Part shown: piece by piece, positions 38,113 to 46,675 of the stretch | Layout of the letters: every line of letters starts with the position of its first letter | Numbering within the stretch: position 1 is the first letter of the stretch | Assembly: GCF_001541315.1 (NCBI RefSeq) | Contig: NZ_LMVK01000023.1 | Span: 434,001-498,000, forward strand | Length of the DNA stretch: 64,000 nt | From: Agrobacterium tumefaciens str. B6 | GTDB lineage: Bacteria; Pseudomonadota; Alphaproteobacteria; Rhizobiales; Rhizobiaceae | Direction of reading: 5' to 3' | Made by a program: the position numbers and the translations under genes | The notes under the pieces: generated by a model | Seen by the model: only the letters and a program-made list of their open reading frames with translations | Databases searched by the model: none | What the model was told of the DNA's origin: nothing

Positions 38113-39537
38113 ATGAAAAAACGAAAAAATCATGCGGCATCGCGCCTGCCCGCCCTACCGGGTTTCGTTTTGGCAATGCCGCTTTATCCCTCAAAAACGA
38201 TCAATATTCCCGGCATCTTTCTCGCGATATTCGTTTTTTCCATCGGTTTCTTCATTCAGTGCAACGTGGTGACCAGCAATATCGGCCTGCGTTTCCTCAA
38301 CATTACCGACATGCTGGTGCTGATGACGCTGCCCGTCATTGCGCTGCTTTACATTCGCTGCCTGACACCGTCGATCGTCCTGTTTTACCTCCTGCCGCTA
38401 ACGGTCCTGTTTGCACTCACGGCGCTGTTTGCCGACGCGCGTGGCGATGGCGAATTTTATACGACGGCGATGACCTATTTTTATGCGGTCTATTTTCTCT
38501 TCTTTGCCTACATGCTGTTCAAGGAGAACCTTCTCGAACTGTTCTGCTGGGGCATGTTCGCGGGCTTCATAGCCGTGACTATCCTGCTTTTCCTTGACAT
38601 CGTCATTCATGACCAGCTTGCCTCCCTCGGATTGTCCTTCATGTTCGATGAAGCGGGCGTCCTGGAACTCGCGGCAAAAGGTGAAATAACGCCGCTGCTT
38701 TTGCGCGTCGAAAAGGCAGGCGGCATCTGGCCTGTGGGAAACACCGCTGGACCAGCCTTCGCACTGGCCGGAGCAGCCGCTGCCTATCTCGCCGAACGCC
38801 AAAGACGGCCCGCGCTGTTTGCGGTGTTTCTGCTCATATACCTGGCAAGCTTTACGCTCACGCTCAACCGCTCGGGTGTGTTTGCCGTGCTCGCCATCGG
38901 ACTTTATTTTTACGTCCGGAATTTTTCGGTCAAAATGCTGCTCAGCACGTATTTCGGCTTTGCTTTATGCGCCCTTGTCATCGCCGCCGTTCTGCCGCTC
39001 GGCGCTTTCGACTTCGCGGGGGAGGTATTTTCGAAACGTTTTCTCGAGGACAGCAATAGCAGCAACAACTTGCATGAGCGGTGGGAGACGATCACCGGCG
39101 GTTTTCAGGTCATGTTCCTGCATCCTTTGGGCATCGGATTTACAGCTCGATACGAAGAGCTTGCGCGTATCGCAAAGATCGGCACGCCCCATAACGGCTT
39201 TATGGCCACCGCCTACGCTTCCGGCCTGGGATTTTGCATGATGAGCGCCTTTGCGCTGTTTTATGCAATTTTCCGAAAACGCAAGATCGGCTTTTTCGTC
39301 TATTCGGCGATCGGGATCATTATCGGCTATCAGTTCGAAGAGCTGAATTTCAATCCCGTCTTCATGGCCCATGTGGGGCTTGCCCTCGCCTACGCCGCCA
39401 TAGATCTGGACTTCAGGCTCTTCCTGAAGACCACAGTGATGCGGATGCTGGGAACAGCAGATGACGCTCGCCACCGAGAAGAAGGAATCGTTATCGGTAA
39501 TCCGGGCCTCAGCCCCTTATTGTCTGACGGCAGATAG
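38113..39537 (+). CDS. Polytopic membrane protein, O-antigen polymerase-like
   Basis: A 474-residue protein with about twelve hydrophobic helices. In the last third, 'LHERWETITGGFQVMFLHPLGIGF' followed by 'IGTPHNGFMATAYASGLGF' matches the layout of Wzy/ExoQ-type polymerases, where a large periplasmic loop precedes the H-N-x-F motif. It is the second polymerase-like protein in the window, distinct in sequence from the one at 31037. It likely polymerises or ligates a polysaccharide repeat unit. ATG 38113 has AAAGGCCGCGA before it. A hairpin terminator follows. Confidence 0.8.
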   Translation: MKKRKNHAASRLPALPGFVLAMPLYPSKTINIPGIFLAIFVFSIGFFIQCNVVTSNIGLRFLNITDMLVLMTLPVIALLYIRCLTPSIVLFYLLPLTVLFALTALFADARGDGEFYTTAMTYFYAVYFLFFAYMLFKENLLELFCWGMFAGFIAVTILLFLDIVIHDQLASLGLSFMFDEAGVLELAAKGEITPLLLRVEKAGGIWPVGNTAGPAFALAGAAAAYLAERQRRPALFAVFLLIYLASFTLTLNRSGVFAVLAIGLYFYVRNFSVKMLLSTYFGFALCALVIAAVLPLGAFDFAGEVFSKRFLEDSNSSNNLHERWETITGGFQVMFLHPLGIGFTARYEELARIAKIGTPHNGFMATAYASGLGFCMMSAFALFYAIFRKRKIGFFVYSAIGIIIGYQFEELNFNPVFMAHVGLALAYAAIDLDFRLFLKTTVMRMLGTADDARHREEGIVIGNPGLSPLLSDGR

Positions 39538-39546
39538 CAACAAGAA

Positions 39547-39572
39547 GGCCCTTATTTTTGAGGGCCCATTTT
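39547..39572. terminator. Terminator hairpin between convergent genes
   Basis: An 8-bp stem, GGCCCTTA / TGAGGGCC (one G-T pair), with loop TTTT and a following CATTTTA. It lies between the polymerase-like gene and the convergent GreA-like gene. Confidence 0.75.
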
Positions 39573-39591
39573 ACCCAGTCCGGCCCGGGCG

Positions 39592-40110
39592 TCAGGCGAC
39601 TTCGATGATTTCGATCTCCCTGCCGGCCAAACTGACCAGATCACCAGCCATTTTTCCCATCAGCACCCTTGCAACCGGGGAGACATAGGACATCGTTCCG
39701 GCAGCCGGGTCGGCCTCATCTTCGCCGACGATTCGAAACCGTTGCGTTCGTCCGTCATCGCGGCTGAACGTCACCAGACTGCCGAAGGCGACGACGCCAT
39801 CCGCTGGCGGATCAGGCATCAGTTGGGCGGTGAGAACCCGCTCGGAGAAATATCGCAGATCCCGTAGCGGGTTGGCGGAAATGCGCCGTCTTTCATTGAT
39901 GTCTTCAATGGCATTGGCCGTCTCACAGGCTTCGCGCGCCAGTCGCAACTGCTCTTCCAGCGCCTTGAGCCCGGACTGCGTTACCAGATTGGGATGAGGC
40001 GAGATTACTCGATCCGGCAGAACGGTTTCGGCTGCGGTTTCCGCGCTGTCTTCCTTGGTAAAGGCTACGCTCAATCCTGATACTCCATTCCTCAGATGCC
40101 GCGCGGACAT
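39592..40110 (-). CDS. GreA/GreB-family protein
   Basis: A 172-residue protein. An N-terminal helical pair (VTQSGLKALEEQLRLAREACETANAIEDINERRR in pieces) precedes the FKBP-like C-terminal domain with 'VVAFGSLVTFSRDDGRTQRFRIVGEDEADPAAGTMSYVSPVARVLMGK' segments, typical of Gre factors. Classical GreA rescues backtracked RNA polymerase through an acidic tip on the coiled coil (D-x-x-E-N-x-E-Y). Here the tip reads AIEDINERRRISANPLRD, so the usual motif is altered. It may act as a Gre-like or Rnk/GreA-related factor. The ATG at 40110 and a TTG at 40074 are both possible starts. It is divergent from the GH16 gene. Confidence 0.75.
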   Translation of the reverse strand: MSARHLRNGVSGLSVAFTKEDSAETAAETVLPDRVISPHPNLVTQSGLKALEEQLRLAREACETANAIEDINERRRISANPLRDLRYFSERVLTAQLMPDPPADGVVAFGSLVTFSRDDGRTQRFRIVGEDEADPAAGTMSYVSPVARVLMGKMAGDLVSLAGREIEIIEVA

Positions 40111-40348
40111 CTGCAATCCGCCCCGATCTTGCCATCACCCGTAGGGGTACAGCAAGAGCGCGCCGATGGTTCAAAACCCGACATATAACAGGCGGAACCG
40201 GCCGATGACAACGCGCCCGTTCAACAGCTGAATGCAACCGCAGGGGAACATACCCCTTATATTTCGGCCTAACAGGAGGCTTTTTGCCCTGTTAGGGTGT
40301 GCAGCAGGAGGAGTGAGGACACCAACGCTAACGGACAGGAGACGGTTC

Positions 40349-41746
40349 ATGGCCCGGACAGTAGTGAATGCGCTTGGAGACACACTCTATTACAGCGGCA
40401 GTTCCACCGGATTTTTCTCCGCCACGGGCTCCGGCCCGCGGCTCGCCGGCACTGCCGGCAATGATTCCATGTGGGGTGATAGCTCCGTCAACGTGACCAT
40501 GGCGGGCGGCACCGGCGACGATATCTATTATCTCTATTCCGGTATCAATCGCGCCGTCGAAAATGCCGGGGAGGGCATTGACACCATCGATACTTGGATG
40601 AGTTACACCTTGCCCGACAATTTCGAGAATCTCAGGGTAACGGGTGACGGTCGTTATGCCTTCGGCAATTCACTCGACAATATCATCACCGGCGGATCGG
40701 GCAGCCAGACGATCGATGGCGGGTCCGGCAACGACGTACTGATCGGTGGCGGCGGGGCCGACACTTTCGTTTTTACGAGCGGCAACGGTACAGATCTCAT
40801 CATTGATTTCAGCGCCAATGACACGATCCGGCTGAATGGTTACGGTATCACATCCTTCGATCAGCTGGCCGGCAACGCCACGCAGCAGGGCAGCGACCTG
40901 TGGCTCAATTTTTCAAATGGCGAGGCCATCGTTCTTGCAGGAAAAACCATAGACGACCTTCAGGCCGACCAGTTCGAGCTCAGCCTCGATCGATCCTCTC
41001 TCACCCAGACCTTTGCCGATGAATTCGACGCGCTGTCCCTGCGCAGTGGCAATCAGGGCACCTGGGACGCCAAATATTGGTGGGCACCCGAAAAGGGAAG
41101 CTCGCTGACGACGAATGGTGAGGCGCAATGGTACATCAACCCCTCTTATGCCGGCACGTCGGAGGTCAATCCGTTCAGCGTTGCAAACGGCGTCCTGACG
41201 ATATCCGCCGAGAAAACCGCGCAATCGATTGCCGATGAAGTCGAGGGTTACGATTATACCTCCGGCATGCTGAACACCTATTCCTCCTTCAGCCAGACCT
41301 ATGGATATTTCGAAATTCGCGCCGATATGCCGACCGACCGGGGCGCCTGGCCTGCCTTCTGGCTCCTGCCCGAAGACGGCTCCTGGCCGCCGGAACTCGA
41401 TGTCATCGAAATGCGCGGCCAGAATCCCAATACGCTCATCATGTCCGCCCATTCCAACGCCACCGGTGAACAGACATCGGTCATCAACAATGTCAGCGTG
41501 CCGAGCACGGAAGGGTTTCACACTTATGGCGTTTTGTGGGATGCCGAACACATAACCTGGTATTTCGACGATGTCGCCGTGGCACAGACGGAGACGCCTG
41601 ATGATATGCATGACCCCATGTATATGGTCGTCAACCTTGCCGTCGGTGGAACCGCGGGAACACCATCGGATGCTGATTTCAGCGACGGCTCGCAGATGAT
41701 GATCGATTATATCAGGGCCTATTCGCTCTCCGACTGGGCAGCGTAA
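40349..41746 (+). CDS. RTX-repeat GH16 glycanase
   Basis: A 465-residue secreted-type protein. The N-terminal part (to about 165) has RTX-type calcium-binding nonapeptides, including GNDSMWGDSS, GGTGDDIYY, GGSGSQTIDGGSGNDVLIGG and 'GADTFVF', followed by an 'FSANDTIRLNG' linker. The C-terminal half is a GH16 catalytic domain: E349-L-D-V-I-E354 holds the nucleophile and acid/base glutamates of beta-glucanases, and 'PAFWLLPEDGSWPPELDVIE' in pieces is standard. It resembles rhizobial ExsH/PlyA, which trim succinoglycan or acidic EPS, but there the RTX repeats are C-terminal. No signal peptide is seen; PrsDE-like type I secretion is likely. ATG 40349 has ACAGGAGACGGTTC before it. Confidence 0.9.
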   Translation: MARTVVNALGDTLYYSGSSTGFFSATGSGPRLAGTAGNDSMWGDSSVNVTMAGGTGDDIYYLYSGINRAVENAGEGIDTIDTWMSYTLPDNFENLRVTGDGRYAFGNSLDNIITGGSGSQTIDGGSGNDVLIGGGGADTFVFTSGNGTDLIIDFSANDTIRLNGYGITSFDQLAGNATQQGSDLWLNFSNGEAIVLAGKTIDDLQADQFELSLDRSSLTQTFADEFDALSLRSGNQGTWDAKYWWAPEKGSSLTTNGEAQWYINPSYAGTSEVNPFSVANGVLTISAEKTAQSIADEVEGYDYTSGMLNTYSSFSQTYGYFEIRADMPTDRGAWPAFWLLPEDGSWPPELDVIEMRGQNPNTLIMSAHSNATGEQTSVINNVSVPSTEGFHTYGVLWDAEHITWYFDDVAVAQTETPDDMHDPMYMVVNLAVGGTAGTPSDADFSDGSQMMIDYIRAYSLSDWAA

Positions 41747-41750
41747 ACCC

Positions 41751-41787
41751 AAACACCGGCAGTCGCATCGGGACTGCCGGTGTTTCA
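41751..41787 (+). terminator. Terminator of the GH16 gene
   Basis: A perfect 14-bp stem, AAACACCGGCAGTC / GACTGCCGGTGTTT, with a seven-base loop, just after the glycanase stop. Confidence 0.85.
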
Positions 41788-41823
41788 AACATCAGCCTGT
41801 CGAATTACACCTTGTTTAGGCCA

Positions 41824-42738
41824 TCACTCGGCTGCGAGTTGGGTGCGGGCGGCATTAAGCGACATCAGATGCCGCGCCGTTTCGAGGCTTGCCGGCTGCT
41901 CGGCGCGATAGCGGCGGCCGATTTCCATCATCAGCACGGTATTAGGCAGGAAGGAAAGTTCCGAGAAGATGTCCTGCCAGTCAATGTCGCCCCAGCCGAG
42001 CGGCATGTGCAGATCGCCGATGCCAAGCGCCGTGTTTTCCTGGGCAAAATAAGGCTGATAAAAGCCCTGCGGGCGGCCGAAGGAATCGTGCACATGCAGA
42101 TGGCCGGCAACCGGCGCCATGGCGCGAAGCTCATCGCGGAAATCGAGGCCACGATAGGTGGATTCGAGATAGGCATGGCTGAAGTCGATCAGCGCCACGA
42201 CATTGTCGTGACCGACAGCCTTCACGGTCGCAGCCACTTCGGCCGGCGTCTGGCGGTATTGGCCGGGCTCGGTGGAGAAGATATTCTCAAGGGCGATACG
42301 CACGCCATAGGGCCTGCAGAACTCCGCCAGTTCGAAAAGCGCTTCCCGCTCGCGGCTGTCGGCATCGGCCCGTTCGGCGATCTGGTCGGCACGCAGGGCG
42401 CCGCTGTGCTGGACGAGGATGCCTGCGCCGATACGGTCACAGAGAACGGCAAGCGCCTTGGCCGCATCGATCTGGTAACGGCATGTCACCGGGTCCATGA
42501 AATTCGAAGAGACGAGACCGTGCACGGTGTAGCGGAAGTCGAACTGCTTTGCGAGCGACACGAAACGGTCGGCGCGCTCCTCGATGATCCGGCCGCCAGC
42601 GATCATATCGAGGCTTGTTGCGGCGATTTCCACGGTGTCGCAGCCAATTTCGGCAAGCGCGCGAAGATCGCTTTCAAGGGTGGCCAGTTCGCCATCGTCC
42701 GAGCCGGCGTTGAAGCCGGTACCTATAAGATTGCTCAT
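41824..42738 (-). CDS. Sugar phosphate isomerase/epimerase-type TIM barrel protein
   Basis: A 304-residue protein of the xylose-isomerase-like TIM barrel superfamily (AP endonuclease 2 fold). 'LRALAEIGCDTVEIAATSLDMIAGGRI' and 'RIALENIFSTEP' with 'NVVALIDFSHAYLESTYRG' and 'GHLHVHDSFGR' provide the Glu, Asp and His metal ligands of this fold. Members isomerise or epimerise sugars and related compounds. It is the last gene of a five-gene importer operon, downstream of a glycerophosphodiesterase. It probably acts on the sugar released from the imported compound. Confidence 0.88.
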   Translation of the reverse strand: MSNLIGTGFNAGSDDGELATLESDLRALAEIGCDTVEIAATSLDMIAGGRIIEERADRFVSLAKQFDFRYTVHGLVSSNFMDPVTCRYQIDAAKALAVLCDRIGAGILVQHSGALRADQIAERADADSREREALFELAEFCRPYGVRIALENIFSTEPGQYRQTPAEVAATVKAVGHDNVVALIDFSHAYLESTYRGLDFRDELRAMAPVAGHLHVHDSFGRPQGFYQPYFAQENTALGIGDLHMPLGWGDIDWQDIFSELSFLPNTVLMMEIGRRYRAEQPASLETARHLMSLNAARTQLAAE

Positions 42739-42764
42739 GTCATGATCTCCAAGGGGAAGGAAGG

Positions 42765-43490
42765 TTATGCGAATTCAGGGAGCCGCGCGGTACGGCGCAC
42801 CGTATCGAACAGGTCCGGGCGGTCGATGTTGACGTAGTCTACCCCGGCCAATGCGATCTCTTTATGAAGGTCGATGTCATCACCGCCGTAATAGACCATG
42901 ATTTCGAGACCGGCCTTGCGGCATGCCGCGACAAGACCGGGCCGCCGCATCTGTGCCGGCGTGATCTCTATGATCGAGGCATGGTGCACGGCCGTCGTCA
43001 GCGAAGGCGACTTCGCAATGTCGAGCGTCATCATCTTGCGGAATTCGGGTGCGATGGCCTGCAGACCGCGGCGCATTTCCTCGGAAAAGGAGAAAAAGAA
43101 AGTATCGCGCAACATGCCGAGATCGCGCACCAGGGCGGCGACCTTGACGGGATCGCAATATTTCAGCTCGACATAAACGCCGCAGCGGCCGCGCAAATGG
43201 CGAAGATAGGCATCAAGACGCGGCACCACAGCGCCCTTGAAGTTTTCCCCGAACCAGCTGCCCGCATCCAGCGCATCGATCTCGCTCGACAGGGCATGGC
43301 CGATAGGCCCGGTACCGTCGGTCGTGCGGTCAAGCGTTTCGTCGTGAAAGACATACAGTATGCCATCCGCACTCTCGCGCACATCAAGCTCGATATAATC
43401 CGCACCCTGCTCTAGAGCGAGATCGGCGGCGGCAAAGGTGTTTTCGGGCGCGAAACGGTTGGCGCCGCGATGGGAGACAATTTTGGGCAT
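42765..43490 (-). CDS. Glycerophosphodiester phosphodiesterase (UgpQ-like)
   Basis: A 241-residue cytoplasmic GDPD-family protein. The family signatures are present: HRGANRFAPENT (H-R-G, E-N-T), 'GADYIELDVRESADGILYVFHDETLDRTTDGTG' in pieces with the E-x-D pair and catalytic His, and the Glu in 'CGVYVELKYC'. It hydrolyses glycerophosphodiesters to glycerol-3-phosphate plus an alcohol. Being inside an ABC importer operon, like ugpQ beside ugpBAEC, it probably acts on the imported substrate. No signal peptide. It sits 26 bases from the TIM-barrel gene and 11 from the ATPase gene. Confidence 0.9.
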   Translation of the reverse strand: MPKIVSHRGANRFAPENTFAAADLALEQGADYIELDVRESADGILYVFHDETLDRTTDGTGPIGHALSSEIDALDAGSWFGENFKGAVVPRLDAYLRHLRGRCGVYVELKYCDPVKVAALVRDLGMLRDTFFFSFSEEMRRGLQAIAPEFRKMMTLDIAKSPSLTTAVHHASIIEITPAQMRRPGLVAACRKAGLEIMVYYGGDDIDLHKEIALAGVDYVNIDRPDLFDTVRRTARLPEFA

Positions 43491-43501
43491 GGAATGTCCT
43501 G

Positions 43502-44614
43502 TCAGTTTACGGGTTCCGGCTGACGCGCCGGCGTGGTCGAATTGTGGGAAAGATCGGCGTGCAGTCCGGCAATGCGGTTGCCGGCTGCGTCAAAAACAAG
43601 GGTCAGACCGGATTTGCAGCTGATGCCAACCCGCTCACCGGGCGCATGCCTTATCGTCTCGCCATATTCCAGCGCATGGATGACACCTGCGGGTGTGTCG
43701 ATGCTGTAGAAAACCTCGCGCCCCATCGGCTCGACGGTGGCGACCGCCCCTTCAAGCCACGCTTCGGCTGGCTCGGTAAGGGTGATATCCTCGGGGCGCA
43801 GCCCGAAAGTGATCTCACCGTCGCAACGGGCATTGATGTCGAGCCGGGCATCGCCGATCCACAGCTGCTCGCCCTGCGCCTGCCCCTTCAAGAGGTTCAT
43901 CGGCGGCGTGCCGATGAACCCGGCGACGAACAGGTTGTTGGGCCGGCGATAAAGATCGTCAGGCGTACCGATCTGGGCAATCGTGCCATTGTTCATGCAG
44001 ATGATCCTGTCTGCCATGGTGATCGCCTCGATCTGGTCATGGGTGACGATCAGAGTGGTGATCTTCAGCCGCTTCTGCAGGTTTTTCAGCTCGGCCCGCA
44101 TGGTGATGCGCAGGGTTGCATCGAGATTGGAGAGCGGCTCGTCCAGAAGCAGGATATTCGGCTCCTTGACCAACGCTCTAGCCAGCGCCACACGCTGCTG
44201 CTGACCGCCGGAAAGCTGCGAGGGCCGCCGGTCCAGCAAAGCGCTGATCTGCACGAGGCTTGCCGCCTCCTCCACCCGCCGCGCCGCCTCCTCGCGCGGC
44301 ACATCCTTGAAACGCAGCGGAAAGGCGATGTTCTGCCGCACCGTCAGATTGGGATAAAGCGCATAGGACTGGAAGACGATGCCGACATTGCGGTCGCGCG
44401 CATCGATGCGGTTGACGTTGTGGCCGTCGAAGGCGATCTCTCCGCCGGTCGGCGCGTAAAGCCCGGCGAGCAGGAAAAGCGTGGTCGATTTTCCGCATCC
44501 CGACGGGCCGAGAACGGCGACGAATTCGCCGTCTTCGATCGTCAGCGTCATGGGTTGCAGAACCCGGGTGTCACCCCAGCTTTTGGTGACTTTGTCGAGG
44601 GTGATCCTGGCCAT
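43502..44614 (-). CDS. ABC transporter ATP-binding protein (CUT1, UgpC/MalK type)
   Basis: A 370-residue ATPase of the MalK/UgpC type. Walker A is GPSGCGKST, the Q-loop is near 'VFQSYALYP', the signature is LSGGQQQRVALARAL, Walker B is ILLLDEPLSNLD and the H-loop His follows 'LIVTHDQIEAI'. The C-terminal 130 residues are the OB-fold (TOBE) regulatory domain. It powers import by the two permeases upstream in the operon. The gene starts six bases after the permease stop. The substrate is not readable from the ATPase. Confidence 0.95.
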   Translation of the reverse strand: MARITLDKVTKSWGDTRVLQPMTLTIEDGEFVAVLGPSGCGKSTTLFLLAGLYAPTGGEIAFDGHNVNRIDARDRNVGIVFQSYALYPNLTVRQNIAFPLRFKDVPREEAARRVEEAASLVQISALLDRRPSQLSGGQQQRVALARALVKEPNILLLDEPLSNLDATLRITMRAELKNLQKRLKITTLIVTHDQIEAITMADRIICMNNGTIAQIGTPDDLYRRPNNLFVAGFIGTPPMNLLKGQAQGEQLWIGDARLDINARCDGEITFGLRPEDITLTEPAEAWLEGAVATVEPMGREVFYSIDTPAGVIHALEYGETIRHAPGERVGISCKSGLTLVFDAAGNRIAGLHADLSHNSTTPARQPEPVN

Positions 44615-44619
44615 GGCGA

Positions 44620-45696
44620 TTATCCTTTGATCCCGCCGAAACTCATCTGGGTGATGTATTTCTGGGTGAAGATGTAAATGATCAGCACAGGCAGCAGATA
44701 GATGATGCCGACAGCGGCGATCATGCCGTAATTCACGCCCACGCTGTCCTGTGCCACGAAGAAGAGGTAGAGGCTCATCGTCATCTGGCTTTTTTCGATG
44801 AGCAGGGTCTGGACAAAGACATATTCTTCCCAGCCACGCAGAAAGGTGAAGGTGGCGACAGCTATCAGCCCGCTTCTGACCTGCGGCAGAACCACCATGC
44901 GAAAGGCCTGGAAACGGGTCGCGCCATCGGTGACGGCACTCATCTCGATGTCCCAGGGGACATTGTCGAAGAAGCCCTTGAGAACGAAGATCGCAAAGGG
45001 CAATTCCAGCGCGCTCATGACCAGCACGACACCGAAGAGATTGTTGAGAAGGCCCATATAATGCAGCTGCACGAAGATCGCGACAGTCAGCGCCAGTGCG
45101 GGAAATGCATGCAGCAGCAGAAGTCCGCGCAGGATGTTTTCACGTCCGGCAAAGGCAAAGCGCGACAGCGCATAGGCGGCCGGCGTGGCGACCAGCGCAA
45201 CGATCAGGGTCTGGGAAGCGGCAAACAGCAGCGAGCTTCGCATGGCTGTCCAGACGGACGGCATCAGCGCAATGCGGGTATTACCGGTTTTCTCGATGTC
45301 ACGGCTCCACAGGAAGCTGTAATTCTCGATGGTCAGATGCGGCAGCACAAGCACGAAGACCAGCGCCGCCACCACGACGCCGAGCGCGAGCCAGAGCAGT
45401 GCGGGGTTACGCAGGCGTGCTGAAAACAGCGCGATCGCAATCGCCCCGAAATAGGCCAGCGCGGCAATCGCGCCGCTGCGCCACAGCACCAGCCGGCTGA
45501 GATTGTCGTCGGAACTGGTCAGCGATTTCACCAGCAGCCAGAGATAGGGCAGGAGAACCGGGACGGAGACGACCGTGAGAAACACGAGGATGACGGGAAG
45601 GAAGCCGACACGATGGGCGCGGCTGCGTCTTTCAAGATGCGCCCAGTCCGGTTTCAGATCGGAGGCGCGCCGAGCGTGGCTTTGAACGAGCGTCAT
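44620..45696 (-). CDS. ABC transporter permease (CUT1, MalG/UgpE type) with extra N-terminal helices
   Basis: A 358-residue inner-membrane permease with the EAA loop 'DGATRFQAFRMVVLPQVRSGL' near 280 and the C-terminal 'YITQMSFGGIKG' end typical of UgpE/MalG proteins. The length is about 80 residues above the usual 275-280; the excess forms two or three hydrophobic segments between 'LPYLWLLVKSL' and 'LTIENYSFLWSRD'. ATG 45696 overlaps the stop of the other permease by one base (TGATG). The function of the insertion is unknown. Together with the other permease it forms the membrane channel. Confidence 0.92.
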   Translation of the reverse strand: MTLVQSHARRASDLKPDWAHLERRSRAHRVGFLPVILVFLTVVSVPVLLPYLWLLVKSLTSSDDNLSRLVLWRSGAIAALAYFGAIAIALFSARLRNPALLWLALGVVVAALVFVLVLPHLTIENYSFLWSRDIEKTGNTRIALMPSVWTAMRSSLLFAASQTLIVALVATPAAYALSRFAFAGRENILRGLLLLHAFPALALTVAIFVQLHYMGLLNNLFGVVLVMSALELPFAIFVLKGFFDNVPWDIEMSAVTDGATRFQAFRMVVLPQVRSGLIAVATFTFLRGWEEYVFVQTLLIEKSQMTMSLYLFFVAQDSVGVNYGMIAAVGIIYLLPVLIIYIFTQKYITQMSFGGIKG

Positions 45697-46607
45697 CACA
45701 GCACCTCGATTTTGGCGGGGGCAAAGGTCGCGCGCATGTTGCTGACGCGCCATTGAACGAGGGTCACGGCGACGCCGATGACCATCAGGCCGAGCGCCAG
45801 CGCCGCGCCATAGGCGTAAGCACCGTTTTCGAAGGCGCGCCGGTAGATATAAAGCGCATAGGTGGTGCTGTCGTAGACAGGGCCACCGCCGGTGATCAGC
45901 AGGATATATTCATAGGTCGTCATCAGCGACAGCGCCTGATAGAGCGTGATGAAACGGATCGGAGCCGAAAGCGCCGGTGCGATAACGTGGCGGAGCACGC
46001 CCCATTCGCTGGCGCCATCGACGCGCGCCGCATTGGCGAGATGCGAGGGTATCGAGCGGATCGACGATGTCAGGATGACCATGGCGAAGGATGCGCCGAC
46101 GACGCCGTTCGCCACCACCACCAGAAACAGCGGAAAGTCGTTGCGCAGGTTGAGAGCCGGTGCGCCGAGCATACCGAGGAACTGGTTGAGCAGGCCGGAG
46201 GAGGTCGGATCGGCAATCCATATCCAGAGCACGCCGTAAAGCACGGCCGGGCTCATGCGCGGCAGCAGCCACAGGCCGCGGAAGAAATTGCCCAGCCTGT
46301 CGGGTATCGCCGTCGTCGTGACCGCCAGAAGTGCACCGAGGCCGATATTGAAGAGAAACAGCGTTGCGCCGACATAGATGAATGTCGTCAAAAGCACGAC
46401 CGGCAAGCGTACATCACGCTGCACCATGCGCTGGAAATTCTCGACCGTGAATTTGCCGACCTTCAGATTCGCGCCCATATCGGTAAAGGCGATCACCAGA
46501 TTGACGACGATCGGCGCCAGGAAAAAGACGCCGAGCAGGGCAAGAGCCGGCGCCAGATAAAAAATCGGCCGGGCCAGACGACGCGCCCTGAGCTGGAACT
46601 GAGACAT
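45696..46607 (-). CDS. ABC transporter permease (CUT1, MalF/UgpA type)
   Basis: A 303-residue inner-membrane protein with six helices. It starts MSQFQLRARRLARPIFYLAPALALLGVFFLAP in parts and carries the EAA motif 'NAARVDGASEWGVLRHVIAPALSAPI' in pieces, the site that docks to the ATPase. It forms the channel with the MalG-type permease encoded downstream. It follows the substrate-binding protein gene by about 70 bases and so belongs to one operon that begins at 48049. Confidence 0.94.
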   Translation of the reverse strand: MSQFQLRARRLARPIFYLAPALALLGVFFLAPIVVNLVIAFTDMGANLKVGKFTVENFQRMVQRDVRLPVVLLTTFIYVGATLFLFNIGLGALLAVTTTAIPDRLGNFFRGLWLLPRMSPAVLYGVLWIWIADPTSSGLLNQFLGMLGAPALNLRNDFPLFLVVVANGVVGASFAMVILTSSIRSIPSHLANAARVDGASEWGVLRHVIAPALSAPIRFITLYQALSLMTTYEYILLITGGGPVYDSTTYALYIYRRAFENGAYAYGAALALGLMVIGVAVTLVQWRVSNMRATFAPAKIEVL

Positions 46608-46675
46608 TGGGATATACCGGTGGGAACACGGGAAAGCCGCCCGGCGTAACCGGGCGGCGTGGTGTCGGACAAAAC

